Origin: Bacteroidota bacterium
GTDB lineage: Bacteria > Bacteroidota > Bacteroidia > AKYH767-A > 2013-40CM-41-45
NCBI GenBank assembly: GCA_003151745.1
Contig: PLYJ01000064.1
Span: forward strand, 1 to 40,392
Length of the DNA: 40,392 nucleotides
Direction of reading: 5' to 3'
Part shown: in pieces, positions 9,301-17,178 of the stretch
Layout of the letters: the number at the start of each line of letters is the position of its first letter
Numbering within the stretch: position 1 is the first letter of the stretch
The notes under the pieces: model-generated
What the model saw: the letters and a program-made list of their open reading frames with translations, nothing else
The model's database searches: none
Told to the model about the DNA's origin: nothing
Made by a program: the position numbers and the translations under genes

Positions 9301-10388
9301 TTGTTATCATTAATGCTGCAAGTAAAAAGATAGAATGCGGAATTCATTTTTGTAACTGTTGCATAATTTCCAATACCGTGTATCCCGGTATAAGTGAGAT
9401 TGATAGCTGTGGGAGATGTATTAGTCAAATCCTTTCCAAAATCAATACGATTAAGCTTACCATAATAATTTGTTTCAAGAGCGTACCACTGATCGCCATC
9501 ATATATAATTTGAATATTGTACGGCCTATATAGCAATGAGTCGGGATTGCCTAAATCGGTTAGTGTAGGAGCATTCCTAAGTGAATTTCCAAAATCAAGT
9601 CTATAGAGATTGGGATGATCGTAAGACACCAAAAAACCATACCAATGATCGCAATATTTAACAAGAGAAATATCGCCAATTTCACCAAGACCCAGACTAA
9701 TGAGATCGGCTACAGGTGTATTGGTGATAGAATTGCCATAATTAAGTCTTAGAATAGATCCATTATCATTAGCCGCAAGCAAATATAAATTACCGCTGTC
9801 AATTTTTAAGTCCTGGTAAGCATTTGGGCTATAGTTTTGAGGATTCGTGTAAATAAATGTAGAGGGAGTGTCATTGTCAAGATTGGCACCAAAATCAACA
9901 CGGATGGTATTTGCTGTAGAATACACACAGAAAATTCCATACCAGTTATTTCCTTCTTTCACAAATGACATATCATTCCAAAACACGCTACCGGTAATAG
10001 CTCCATTCAGATTTCCGAGATCATGGGTAGTTGGAGCATTGTCGAGTGATATACCAAAATCATAACGTGTAATGGTCATCGAGCCATAGTTAAAAAGAAA
10101 GCCGAACCAATTAGTGCTATCATAGACTAAACTCATAGATGACGGGCTATTAGGGGAGGAGGAATCGTCAAGGGCGTACGTATAAAGCTGGCTGAAAGCC
10201 CCGCCGCAGAAATTCCATTGAAAATTTAATGCACCAGAACCCGAACTGGTATTAACTAATGAAGTTGGATTATTAGAACATACTGTGTCCGGATTTATAA
10301 AAGAAGCTGTAGGACATTGCGACCGTGAACTAAATGAAAATACAAGAACTTCTAAAAAGGCAAGAAAGAAAAGTACTAATTTCTTCAT
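6303..10388 (-). CDS. large secreted PKD-repeat protein with T9SS type A sorting domain
   Basis: The 1361-residue protein has a signal peptide (first ~23 residues, ending FSSRSQ). An N-terminal PKD-like fold is apparently split: its first half reaches LNFQWNFCGG near residue 60 and its second half resumes with NPVVEYDSGGTYIISLSA near 385. The ~310 residues between contain repeated RxDFGxxLxNxP strands that look like a beta-propeller. Nine consecutive PKD domains follow (about 426-1165), each with W.FGD, NPxHxY and G.Y.V.LTV motifs. Next come a CARDB/APHP-like domain (about 1167-1270) and a type A CTD from about 1273 with YPNPF (1280-1284). It should be exported through T9SS and displayed at or released from the surface, probably in adhesion or glycan binding. 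Its minus-strand position interrupts the polysaccharide locus. Confidence 0.92.
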   Translation of the reverse strand: MKKLVLFFLAFLEVLVFSFSSRSQCPTASFINPDTVCSNNPTSLVNTSSGSGALNFQWNFCGGAFSQLYTYALDDSSSPNSPSSMSLVYDSTNWFGFLFNYGSMTITRYDFGISLDNAPTTHDLGNLNGAITGSVFWNDMSFVKEGNNWYGIFCVYSTANTIRVDFGANLDNDTPSTFIYTNPQNYSPNAYQDLKIDSGNLYLLAANDNGSILRLNYGNSITNTPVADLISLGLGEIGDISLVKYCDHWYGFLVSYDHPNLYRLDFGNSLRNAPTLTDLGNPDSLLYRPYNIQIIYDGDQWYALETNYYGKLNRIDFGKDLTNTSPTAINLTYTGIHGIGNYATVTKMNSAFYLFTCSINDNKFSKVKYESPCSAVPQTSTQKNPVVEYDSGGTYIISLSATDSSGNVNYFSDSINVTSAPTANFSFQNTCFNDTTLFNDSSFFNQGTITGRLWNFGDSTTASTLNPTHKYASPGKYVVSLTLSGSTGCNVVHTDTVIIGAIPVANFAAIGGCSNVSVLFTDSSTIGFGNTTVSWKWNFGNNDTSTLQNPVYEYPVGGSYDVTLTVTSNNNCSSSYDSSLTILDAPKAGFRITNTCVVGSAFFTDTSSGTINSWSWNFGDAGTSSFQNPSHAYPPSVATYTVSLVATSTNGCRDTSTVPIKINNVPVPGFSFAPSTICEGNAINLTDTSTVLGDTIYAWHWDFGDTDTSFIKNPSHSYVIPGSYDIVLTVYSQTSCSAFTSKHLTVVPSPTAAFIFTASCLGDSTRFTDMSTPALGTIIKAWHWDFGDGDTSNLVNPAHYYDSAAIYSVSLIITDSIGCTNIFATSDTVHGIPVAAFATALGCTSTPLQFIDTSTSADGAISAYSWNFGDPASGSNDSSVVSAPSHTYYVNGTYPVSLIVTTTFGCSNTANLIVTVNPASVANFTYKPTCEQGQMPFTNLDSLPALDSLWSWSFGDTEVSFIQSPSHYYFLPGIYSVTLTVTSNSSCVNSITKSVEVKPNPVANFVVAPGCINTPYTFQDISHVASGTITKWNWTFGNGDSSNVQFPQTIYKDTGDYIVTLTVISDTISGCTNSVTQTIHVYPLPTANFNYNPLFGSPPLNVNFNDLSSGAAAYLWEFGDGGTSADSTPSHTYQDTGKFNITQIVYSTQGCIDSLSKVIYVIKPRLDIAVTNISYQLQNNLFKVSAQVVNLGTRDINSYDMQASIQGGTTIDEHVNTTLPSGPQGIIIYNFAAAFQLSPEQSVSYYCISALNPDGQTDDNPGNNEKCATLTNQFTVVQPYPNPFSDLLQLQFILPYKGHVTVELFDNIGQEVSVLYDSDANAGGTSFQASTAVLENEIYFCRFTFQDQVLIYAVMKAAEKK

Positions 10389-10420
10389 TCTGACAAAATT
10401 CAGGTTAGGATTTATTCAGA

Positions 10421-10428
10421 CAAATATA
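10421..10428 (-). promoter_or_regulatory. candidate -7 promoter element (TATATTTG on minus strand)
   Basis: The plus strand reads CAAATATA, which is TATATTTG on the minus strand and fits TAnnTTTG. It lies 32 nt upstream of the ATG (10388) of the PKD-repeat protein. No clear -33 TTG is seen. Confidence 0.45.
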
Positions 10429-10668
10429 ACGTCTTACGTTTAAAGTGTCTTAATAGTTATTGCTTAGTTGATTGTTTTTATCAACACGCTTTTTATGCAT
10501 TATTATTTTTTATTTTTACTAACAGCAGGCCATGAAAACACAATAATTTTTTAAAACGTATGTGCAATATATTTCATAAAAGCATTTAATCTACGGCCAA
10601 GTTCTTAAATATTAAAAAATGCAATAGAGATGTAATAAACCCATTCCTTTTTTTCTAAAACACTCCAA

Positions 10669-10899
10669 AAATCAATAGCAGTCTTAATGAAATTAGTAGA
10701 AGTTTCGTTAAGATTGATAGAAGAATCAACGAGATTAATAGAGGTTTGGTTGGGATGAATAGAAGTTTCAGTGTGAACTATGCTAATATAGATGAGATTG
10801 ACAGAAGAATCAGTAAGTCTTATATTGAAATCGTTGAGATTAGTAGAAGTCTTGATGAAATCAGTAGAAATTTCATTAAGATTAGCAGAAGTCTTGCAA
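10669..10899. repeat. intergenic array A: 11 diverged 21-bp direct repeats
   Basis: Eleven units of exactly 21 bp start at 10669, 10690, 10711 and so on to 10879. A typical unit reads AGATTAGTAGAAG followed by TCTTGATG; units vary but keep AGATT..TAGAAG and a TC/TT-rich second half. No unit carries an indel. Unit 3 holds the small hairpin TTGAT-AGAAGA-ATCAA. The array lies between two divergent genes, upstream of both. A 101-codon minus-strand frame and a shorter plus-strand frame run through it as heptapeptide repeats, but neither continues into a recognisable protein. I treat the array as non-coding. The rest of the gap (10429-10668 and 10919-11129) shows no gene. Confidence 0.85.
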
Positions 10900-10918
10900 A
10901 TTCTTTGCAAAGAATTTG
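10897..10918. repeat. 22-bp perfect palindrome at the end of array A
   Basis: CAAATTCTTTG is followed directly by CAAAGAATTTG, its exact reverse complement, with no spacer. Further T-A and G-T pairs extend it on both sides. It begins at the last bases of the final 21-bp unit. It could be a dimer-protein operator or a cruciform; without a loop it is unlikely to act as an RNA hairpin. Confidence 0.85.
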
Positions 10919-11129
10919 TAAAGATGCTCCCTCAAATTTTGAGTAAATTGCTAAAAACAATGCATTTTTACAAGAATTAATCTAAAGTCTAAGACCTGAA
11001 CGGTTTTGATATGACTAAAATGATGAAACTATTTAAAAATTCTCCTTTTTAATTAATCTAAACCAAGTCTGATTTTTATTTTTCTTATAACTTATTTTAC
11101 AACCCATGAGATGACATATGGTATTTTAG

Positions 11130-11137
11130 TAAATTTG
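11130..11137 (+). promoter_or_regulatory. candidate -7 promoter element (TAAATTTG)
   Basis: An exact TAnnTTTG match lies 27 nt before the ATG at 11165, similar to the spacing at 204 and 3803. No -33 TTG at proper distance was found. Confidence 0.42.
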
Positions 11138-11164
11138 AGGCGCATAAGATGTAATTAGCTTTGG

Positions 11165-12094
11165 ATGTTATCACCTGTCGTTTTATTCGTTTACAATCGC
11201 CCATGGCATACGCGGCAAACATTAGAAAGTCTTCAGAAGAATGTCCTGTCTGATCAATCTGTTCTTTTTATTTATTCAGATGGCGCTCCCGAAAATGCAA
11301 CTCAAGACCAACTGCGGAAGATTGCAGAAGTAAGGAAAATAATAAGAGAAAGGTCGTGGTGCAAGGAAATACACATTGTTGAATCTGAAAAAAATAAAGG
11401 GCTTGCTAATTCCATAATAAGTGGTGTAACGGATATTGTAAACAACTATGGAAAGGTGATCGTATTAGAAGATGATATTGTAACCAGTAATTATTTTTTG
11501 AAATTTTGTAATGAAGGACTTGACAAATATGAATCGGAAGATAGGGTAAAAGCTATTTCCGGTTTTATGTTTCCGGTTAGCAAAAAATTACAAAATGCTT
11601 TTTTCCTGCCTTGGTTTGCCTGCTGGGGGTGGGCAACATGGAAACGAAGTTGGAATGCCTTTGAACCAAACTCTCTAAAGCTTCTTAAGGAAATTGAAAA
11701 GGAAAGAAAAATAAAAGATTTTAATTTTAACAACTCTTACGATTTTTATGGTCTCCTTCAGGCGCAGAATGAGGGAAGGGTTAATTCCTGGGCAATACGA
11801 TGGTTTGCTTCCATTTTTTTAAAACAAGGTCTTACATTTTATCCCCCCGGTTCGCTTGTTCAAAACATTGGCATAGATGGTTCCGGTACGCATTATAATG
11901 AAAGTGCGAAGGAGCCAAAGAATAATAAGAAAATTGCGTCTTCAAAAATCAATTTCAGGACGTCATTTAATTTTCCTGTAATAATTGAATCGAACAAGAA
12001 ATTAGAAAAATACCTTAATAAGTATCTCAAAAAAGAATCTTCGGGCAGAAGCATTGACAGAATTAAAAATTATCTAAGAAAAGTATTGTGTTAA
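11165..12094 (+). CDS. glycosyltransferase, GT-A fold
   Basis: The 309-residue protein starts with SPVVLFVYNRPWHTRQTLESL, the first strand and helix of a GT-A transferase. VIVLEDDIVTSNYFLKF (about residues 98-114) supplies the acidic EDD motif for the metal-nucleotide sugar. The region FFLPWFACWGWATWKRSWNAF is characteristic of a Bacteroidota/Proteobacteria transferase group that resembles GNT-I/GT2 enzymes. There is no signal peptide, so it is cytoplasmic. It resumes the polysaccharide locus after the opposite-strand PKD gene. The substrate is unknown. Confidence 0.8.
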   Translation: MLSPVVLFVYNRPWHTRQTLESLQKNVLSDQSVLFIYSDGAPENATQDQLRKIAEVRKIIRERSWCKEIHIVESEKNKGLANSIISGVTDIVNNYGKVIVLEDDIVTSNYFLKFCNEGLDKYESEDRVKAISGFMFPVSKKLQNAFFLPWFACWGWATWKRSWNAFEPNSLKLLKEIEKERKIKDFNFNNSYDFYGLLQAQNEGRVNSWAIRWFASIFLKQGLTFYPPGSLVQNIGIDGSGTHYNESAKEPKNNKKIASSKINFRTSFNFPVIIESNKKLEKYLNKYLKKESSGRSIDRIKNYLRKVLC

Positions 12095-12233
12095 CAAATT
12101 TTTATCCACTTTTAATGATTTGAATTTATAATTCTTATTGCTCTGTTGAATGAAAGAAACTAAGACCTCTTTTCAAGGATGCTTTATTGTTTTTAAATCA
12201 GCAAACAATAAATTTTGCTTTAGACTCGGAAAG

Positions 12234-12268
12234 TTGACTAAAAGATTCTATATTTTTAAATACATTTG
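12234..12268 (+). promoter_or_regulatory. candidate promoter, TTG and TACATTTG
   Basis: TACATTTG (12261-12268) matches TAnnTTTG, and a TTG at 12234-12236 lies 24 bp upstream, near the upper end of the usual -33/-7 spacing. A transcript would have a leader of about 75 nt before the ATG at 12350. It is the best two-part promoter match in the window and would drive the cupin-to-GT4 operon. Confidence 0.5.
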
Positions 12269-12349
12269 CATTGATTTAAGGAAGTGAATTGCAATCAGAA
12301 TTGACAAATCCACTTTAGATTTCAATAGACAGGACTTACACTTTATAAC

Positions 12350-12787
12350 ATGGTAATTGAAATAAAACACAATCAACTCCTTTTAGCTGTAATTATCCCT
12401 GATAATTACCATGAACCCGGTATTCATTTTTTTACATCGGATAATTTTTCTCAACAATTGGGATACATGAATCATTCCAAAGGGAAAACCATTGAGCCAC
12501 ATACACATAAAAAAGTGGTCAGAGAAATTGTCTATACCCAGGAAGTATTATTCATAAAAAAGGGGAAGATTCGTGTTGACTTTTATGATGAAGCACAAAA
12601 CTATTTAGAAAGTCGTCTTTTAGAAAAGGGCGATACAATTCTATTGGCGAGCGGAGGTCATGGTTTCGAAATCATTGAAGACACTGAAATGATTGAAGTA
12701 AAACAAGGTCCATATAGCGGTGATCATGACAAAACCCGTTTTAATCCTTGCTCCGCTTCATCAATAAGAATAATAAGCAATCAATGA
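12350..12787 (+). CDS. small cupin-fold protein of the polysaccharide locus
   Basis: This 145-residue protein has the cupin pattern: PHTHKKVVREIVYTQEVLFIKKGKIRV (about residues 44-71), with the HTH histidines and a downstream glutamate as likely metal ligands, then the second motif GDTILLASGGHGFEII (about 94-109). Cupins in such clusters are often sugar epimerases or isomerases or sugar sensors; the reaction cannot be told here. It is the first gene of an operon: its stop overlaps the aminotransferase start as ATGA at 12784-12787. Confidence 0.75.
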   Translation: MVIEIKHNQLLLAVIIPDNYHEPGIHFFTSDNFSQQLGYMNHSKGKTIEPHTHKKVVREIVYTQEVLFIKKGKIRVDFYDEAQNYLESRLLEKGDTILLASGGHGFEIIEDTEMIEVKQGPYSGDHDKTRFNPCSASSIRIISNQ

Positions 12788-13899
12788 ATTTGATTCCTGT
12801 TAACCAGCCACTTCTTAATGGCAACGAACGGAAATACCTGAATGAATGTCTGGATACGGGATGGATTTCATCTGAAGGACCATTTGTAAAAAAATTCGAA
12901 GCCCTTTTTGCTCAAAAAGTTGACCGTAAATATGGCATTGCCGTGTGCAACGGATCCGCAGCGCTTGAAGCTGCATTACAAGTGTTGGATTTTGAGAGAG
13001 GTGCTGAAATTATTTTACCGAGTTTTACTATTATATCCTGTTTGTCAGCCATAGTAAGAGCAGGATGCACACCTGTATTTGTAGATTCTGTTCCTGTTAC
13101 ATGGAACATGGATTGCAATCAAATTGAAAAAAAAATTACTTCGAAAACAAAAGCCATTATGGTGGTACATATATATGGCTTGCCCACAGATATGGATCAT
13201 GTGCTTCGACTTTCTGCAAAATACAATCTAAAAATAATAGAAGATGCTGCCGAGGGGCACGGGTTAAATTATAAAAATAAACCCGTTGGAAGCTTTGGGG
13301 ATATAAGCACCTTTAGCTTTTATTCAAACAAGCATGTTACAACGGGTGAAGGCGGCATGGTTTTAACAAATGACGCGAACCTGGCTGGGAGACTTTATTC
13401 GATAAGAAATTTATGCTTTCAGCCTGCACAAAGGTTTGTGCATGAGGAATTGGGATATAATTTCAGGATGACAAACATACAGGCAGCTATAGGTGTTGCC
13501 CAGGTCGAGCAACTTGATAACTTTATCAAGAAGAAAAAGGAAATGGGGAAATATTATATTTCTCAGTTAGAAAATATTGAACAGATACAGCTTCCTCAGG
13601 TTTCTACAGACTACGCTGAAAACATCTTTTGGGTTTTTGGAATCCTAATTAAAAATAACTGTCCTTTTTCAGCGAAAGAAATAATGAGCTCACTTCGCGA
13701 GCTTGGCATTGACACACGCCCTTTTTTTTACCCGTTGCATTTGCAACCTGCTTTAAGAAAGCTAAATATAAAATCTGATGAATCATTGCCAGTAGCAGAA
13801 AATCTTGCTGAAAAAGGCTTTTATATCCCAAGTGGCTTAGGACTTTCTTTAGAGCAAATGGAAATTGTATGCAAAAGAGTTAAGCAGGTATTTGAATGA
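12784..13899 (+). CDS. DegT/DnrJ/EryC1 family sugar aminotransferase
   Basis: The 371-residue PLP enzyme has the family start (PVNQPLLNGNERKYL, then LDTGWISSEGPFVKKFE), the cofactor-contact segment VHIYGLPTDMD, and EDAAEGHG. The Schiff-base lysine lies in FYSNKHVTTGEGG (K183). It resembles GDP-perosamine synthase-type enzymes, which turn a 4-keto-sugar nucleotide into a 4-amino sugar using glutamate. The exact sugar is inferred only. An ATG 36 nt upstream is also in frame, but the start at 12784 gives the standard N-terminus and a 4-nt ATGA overlap with the cupin. Its own stop overlaps the next start in the same way (13896-13899). Confidence 0.9.
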   Translation: MNLIPVNQPLLNGNERKYLNECLDTGWISSEGPFVKKFEALFAQKVDRKYGIAVCNGSAALEAALQVLDFERGAEIILPSFTIISCLSAIVRAGCTPVFVDSVPVTWNMDCNQIEKKITSKTKAIMVVHIYGLPTDMDHVLRLSAKYNLKIIEDAAEGHGLNYKNKPVGSFGDISTFSFYSNKHVTTGEGGMVLTNDANLAGRLYSIRNLCFQPAQRFVHEELGYNFRMTNIQAAIGVAQVEQLDNFIKKKKEMGKYYISQLENIEQIQLPQVSTDYAENIFWVFGILIKNNCPFSAKEIMSSLRELGIDTRPFFYPLHLQPALRKLNIKSDESLPVAENLAEKGFYIPSGLGLSLEQMEIVCKRVKQVFE

Positions 13900-14663
13900 A
13901 TATATTTCAAAAATACAGCAAATATTATGATTTGTTTTACAGGGATAAGGATTACAAAAAAGAATCAGGTTATATTTACAATATAATTTCCCGATTCTAT
14001 AAAAACCCTTTGCATATACTGAACTTAGGCTGCGGAACCGGAAACCATGACTTTTATCTTCTTGATCGCGGGTTGCATTTAACCTCTGTTGATTCTTCAA
14101 GGGAAGCAATTAATATTGCTAACTCAAAGAAAAAGAAAAAACGGATATCCAATGAACAAATTAAATTCTTTAACTTAGATATTCGGAAAATAAATTTAAA
14201 AACAAAATTTGACTGTGCAATCGCCCTGTTCCATGTAATTAATTATTTGAATTCAAATACAGATTTATCAGATTGCTTCAAATCTGTAAATAAGCATTTG
14301 AAAAAAAATGGGTTGTTTGTATTTGATAGCTGGTACGGACCTGCTGTTCTGCAGGATTTGCCTGAGAAAAGAACAAAAATGATAAAACTCAAAGAGCATA
14401 AAATTGTAAGAAAATCGTTGCCAACTCTTTATCCTAATGAAAATATTGCAGAAATAAAATTTAAGTTTAATTTGTCAGATAATAAAAATAAAAGTGAAAA
14501 TAGTTTCACTGAAATTCACAGAATGCGTTATCTTTTTTATCCTGAAATTGAAATGCTTCTCAAAATGTCTGGTTTCGCACTTATTCATGCAGAAGAATGG
14601 ATGACCGGACAGCCAATAGGATTCAACAGCTGGTATGCGCTTTTTGTAGCGAGAAAAATATGA
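13896..14663 (+). CDS. class I SAM-dependent methyltransferase
   Basis: The 255-residue protein has SAM motif I ILNLGCGTGNHDFYL (about residues 46-60), the acidic strand-2 end LTSVDSSREAI, and FDCAIALFHVINYL. This resembles the methyltransferases of NDP-sugar pathways (Methyltransf_25 type, similar to TylM1/DesVI N-methyltransferases). Following directly after a sugar aminotransferase through an ATGA overlap, it may N-methylate the new amino sugar. That is a reasoned guess. The C-terminal half carries YPEIEMLLKMSGF, common to this group. Its stop overlaps the GT4 fusion gene, again as ATGA. Confidence 0.82.
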   Translation: MNIFQKYSKYYDLFYRDKDYKKESGYIYNIISRFYKNPLHILNLGCGTGNHDFYLLDRGLHLTSVDSSREAINIANSKKKKKRISNEQIKFFNLDIRKINLKTKFDCAIALFHVINYLNSNTDLSDCFKSVNKHLKKNGLFVFDSWYGPAVLQDLPEKRTKMIKLKEHKIVRKSLPTLYPNENIAEIKFKFNLSDNKNKSENSFTEIHRMRYLFYPEIEMLLKMSGFALIHAEEWMTGQPIGFNSWYALFVARKI

Positions 14664-17137
14664 GAATTGGAATTTATATCGGCAGTGCCCATCCTGAGTC
14701 TGGAGGTGCTTATACGTTTCAGAAGGATATTATTGATTCGCTTAAGCAATATTCCGGCGTGCATGACTATTTTGTTTTTACAAATTATGACGGCACATTT
14801 AATTTTGATCATGATATTAAGGTTATCACAATAAAGCTTAAGAAGTATCAAAAAATCTATTATAAATTCCTTTCATTAATAAGCCGGATACAAACAATAC
14901 TTTTCAGAAAAAGAGTCATGCGTCAAACCAATTTAATGCGCCTGATGAGAAAATATGAAATTGATATTGCATGGTTTATGAGTTCAACGTTTGAAGATCC
15001 CGGTATTCCATATATATTCACCATCTGGGATTTGGCTCATAAGTATTTTCCATTTTTACCTGAAATCACCAAGGAGGGATGGGAGTTTAAAGAACGGGAA
15101 GCATTTTATTCAAACGCTGTTGCAAAGGCTGCACTCATAATTACAGGCACTTCACTTGGCAGAAACGACATCGTAAATTTTTTCAATGTACCTCATGAAC
15201 GGATACACATAATTCCTTTCCCTACTCCCAAATACACTTTAGATTTCCAAAATAAGAACATTGAAGACTCATTCTTTAATAATTCAAGAGACTTTATTTT
15301 TTATCCGGCCCAATTTTGGCCTCATAAAAACCATATAATTATTTTAAAGACTTTAAAATTTTTAAAGCAAAAATTTGGAAAAATAATAGATGCTGTTTTC
15401 ACGGGAAGCGATAAGGGAAATTTAGAATTTATTAAACATCAGACGGCGCAATTAGAGATTGAGGACCAGGTGCACTTCCTTGGTTTCGTAACGAGAGAAC
15501 AATTGGTTGATCTGTATAAACATGCAGAAATGTTAGTATTTCCCACCTACTTCGGGCCTGATAATCTGCCTCCGCTGGAAGCCTTTTCATTAGGTTGCCC
15601 TGTTATAGCAAGTGATATTTCCGGTGCACGCGAACAACTGGGAGATAACGCCCTGTTTTTTAACCCTAACGATGAAGAAGAACTCGCGAATTGCATACTT
15701 TCAATATTAGATAATAGCAAATTGAAAAATGACTTGATAGAAAAAGGGATTAAAAGAGCTAAATCGTGGACTTCCGTTGATTACACAGTAAAAATATTAC
15801 AAAGAATTGATGAATTACAATCATTAATCGGATTGTGGAAGGATGTTGGAAGAAAAGGGATAAGAGTTCTTCATATCAATACATCTGATACTATAGGTGG
15901 AGCATCACAAGTTGCTTATGATTTAATTCACAGCATGGATGCAGATTGCACTTTGGCAGTATTTAAAAAAGAATCAAAAAGTAATAAGGTGATAGAACTT
16001 CCTCAAAGTTATCTTGATAAAGTTTTCCTAACCATAGACAAGGTGTTTTGGAAACTCGGTTACAAAAAGTCGTTAAAAAGTATTCTAAGCATTTCAGATC
16101 AGCTCAATTTCACATACAATAAACTTAAAAAGATGAAGGAATACGAAGAAGCAGACATCGTACATCTTCACAACATTCATGGTAATTATTTTGACTTGTC
16201 TGCAATTAAAAAAATTGCTTCCGAAAAGAAAATCGTTTGGACGCTTCATGATATGTGGGCTATGACGGGAGGAGAAGCATATATATTTAAAGACGATAAC
16301 TATAAAAAAGGAATCGGGAATACCCCTTATCTTAATGTGTATCCGCTGCAGAACCCTGTTATAGACCGAAGGCAGCATTTTATGGAAGTGAAGAAAAGGA
16401 TGTATGAGGATATTGGTAGCAAACTCACTGTAGTTTCCGTAAGCCATTGGTTAGAAAATTGCTTTAACAGCGCCTATGTTTGCAATAAGCAAATGCAGGT
16501 AAAGCTTATATACAATGGAATTAATTTGGAGGTTTTTAAAAATTATAGGCAAAGGAATTGGGTAAAACCAAGGCTTTTGTTTTTCAATATTGAAAGCACC
16601 TTTAAAGGAAGCTCGCTATTCCTGGATATACTTACCCGCATCAATGAAGAGTATGAGCTCATTGTTGTGGGAGACAAGCTAAAGTCAGACATAAAGCATA
16701 AATACATTGAATACACTTTCAACCGTGAATATTTAAATGAAATATATAACAGTGCGGACTTGCTTGTTTTTCCTTCTCTTGCTGAAAGCTTTGGACTAAC
16801 CGTTTTGGAAGGTTTAGTATGTGGAGTATGTGTTATTGCTTCAAATGCAGGTGGAATTCCCGAAATTTTGGATGATTCATCGGGATATCTTTTCCAAAGT
16901 GGTGATAAAGAAGATTTATTGAATAAAATTAAATACGCATTAAAAAATCTCGCAGAGTCGAGGCTCAAAGCGGATATAGCCTCCAACCATGTTGAAAAAT
17001 TCTCACGTGAAAAAAGCTCTGATCATTATCTCGCTCTCTATCGACAAATATTAAGTATTGACAGTGAAGAATCCACAGCCAATGAGATTGAAGAAGTGAA
17101 CGCAAAAACAAATAAACATGATTTTATAAATAACTGA
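14660..17137 (+). CDS. fusion of two GT4-family glycosyltransferases
   Basis: This 825-residue protein contains two complete GT-B units. Unit 1 (about 1-385) starts MRIGIYIGSAHPESGGAY and has DFIFYPAQFWPHKNH and the donor-site motif PPLEAFSLGCPVIASD. Unit 2 (about 395-810) restarts with IRVLHINTSDTIGGASQVAY and has WTLHDMWAMTGGEAY and SFGLTVLEGLVCGVCVIAS. Both keep the E-x7-E-like donor motif, so both may be active, adding two sugars in succession. The start at 14660 gives the normal N-terminus and an ATGA overlap with the methyltransferase. An in-frame ATG at 14597 lies inside that gene and is less likely. There is no membrane segment. Confidence 0.88.
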   Translation: MRIGIYIGSAHPESGGAYTFQKDIIDSLKQYSGVHDYFVFTNYDGTFNFDHDIKVITIKLKKYQKIYYKFLSLISRIQTILFRKRVMRQTNLMRLMRKYEIDIAWFMSSTFEDPGIPYIFTIWDLAHKYFPFLPEITKEGWEFKEREAFYSNAVAKAALIITGTSLGRNDIVNFFNVPHERIHIIPFPTPKYTLDFQNKNIEDSFFNNSRDFIFYPAQFWPHKNHIIILKTLKFLKQKFGKIIDAVFTGSDKGNLEFIKHQTAQLEIEDQVHFLGFVTREQLVDLYKHAEMLVFPTYFGPDNLPPLEAFSLGCPVIASDISGAREQLGDNALFFNPNDEEELANCILSILDNSKLKNDLIEKGIKRAKSWTSVDYTVKILQRIDELQSLIGLWKDVGRKGIRVLHINTSDTIGGASQVAYDLIHSMDADCTLAVFKKESKSNKVIELPQSYLDKVFLTIDKVFWKLGYKKSLKSILSISDQLNFTYNKLKKMKEYEEADIVHLHNIHGNYFDLSAIKKIASEKKIVWTLHDMWAMTGGEAYIFKDDNYKKGIGNTPYLNVYPLQNPVIDRRQHFMEVKKRMYEDIGSKLTVVSVSHWLENCFNSAYVCNKQMQVKLIYNGINLEVFKNYRQRNWVKPRLLFFNIESTFKGSSLFLDILTRINEEYELIVVGDKLKSDIKHKYIEYTFNREYLNEIYNSADLLVFPSLAESFGLTVLEGLVCGVCVIASNAGGIPEILDDSSGYLFQSGDKEDLLNKIKYALKNLAESRLKADIASNHVEKFSREKSSDHYLALYRQILSIDSEESTANEIEEVNAKTNKHDFINN

Positions 17138-17178
17138 TGTGCGATTTTTCAAAAGCTCCTTAAAGTTTCTCAGCCAAA

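Noticed and set aside
10605-10910. 101-residue minus-strand frame over array A
   Set aside because: Same reason: the heptads come from the 21-bp repeat, and both strands are open here. No start context, promoter or homology is visible.
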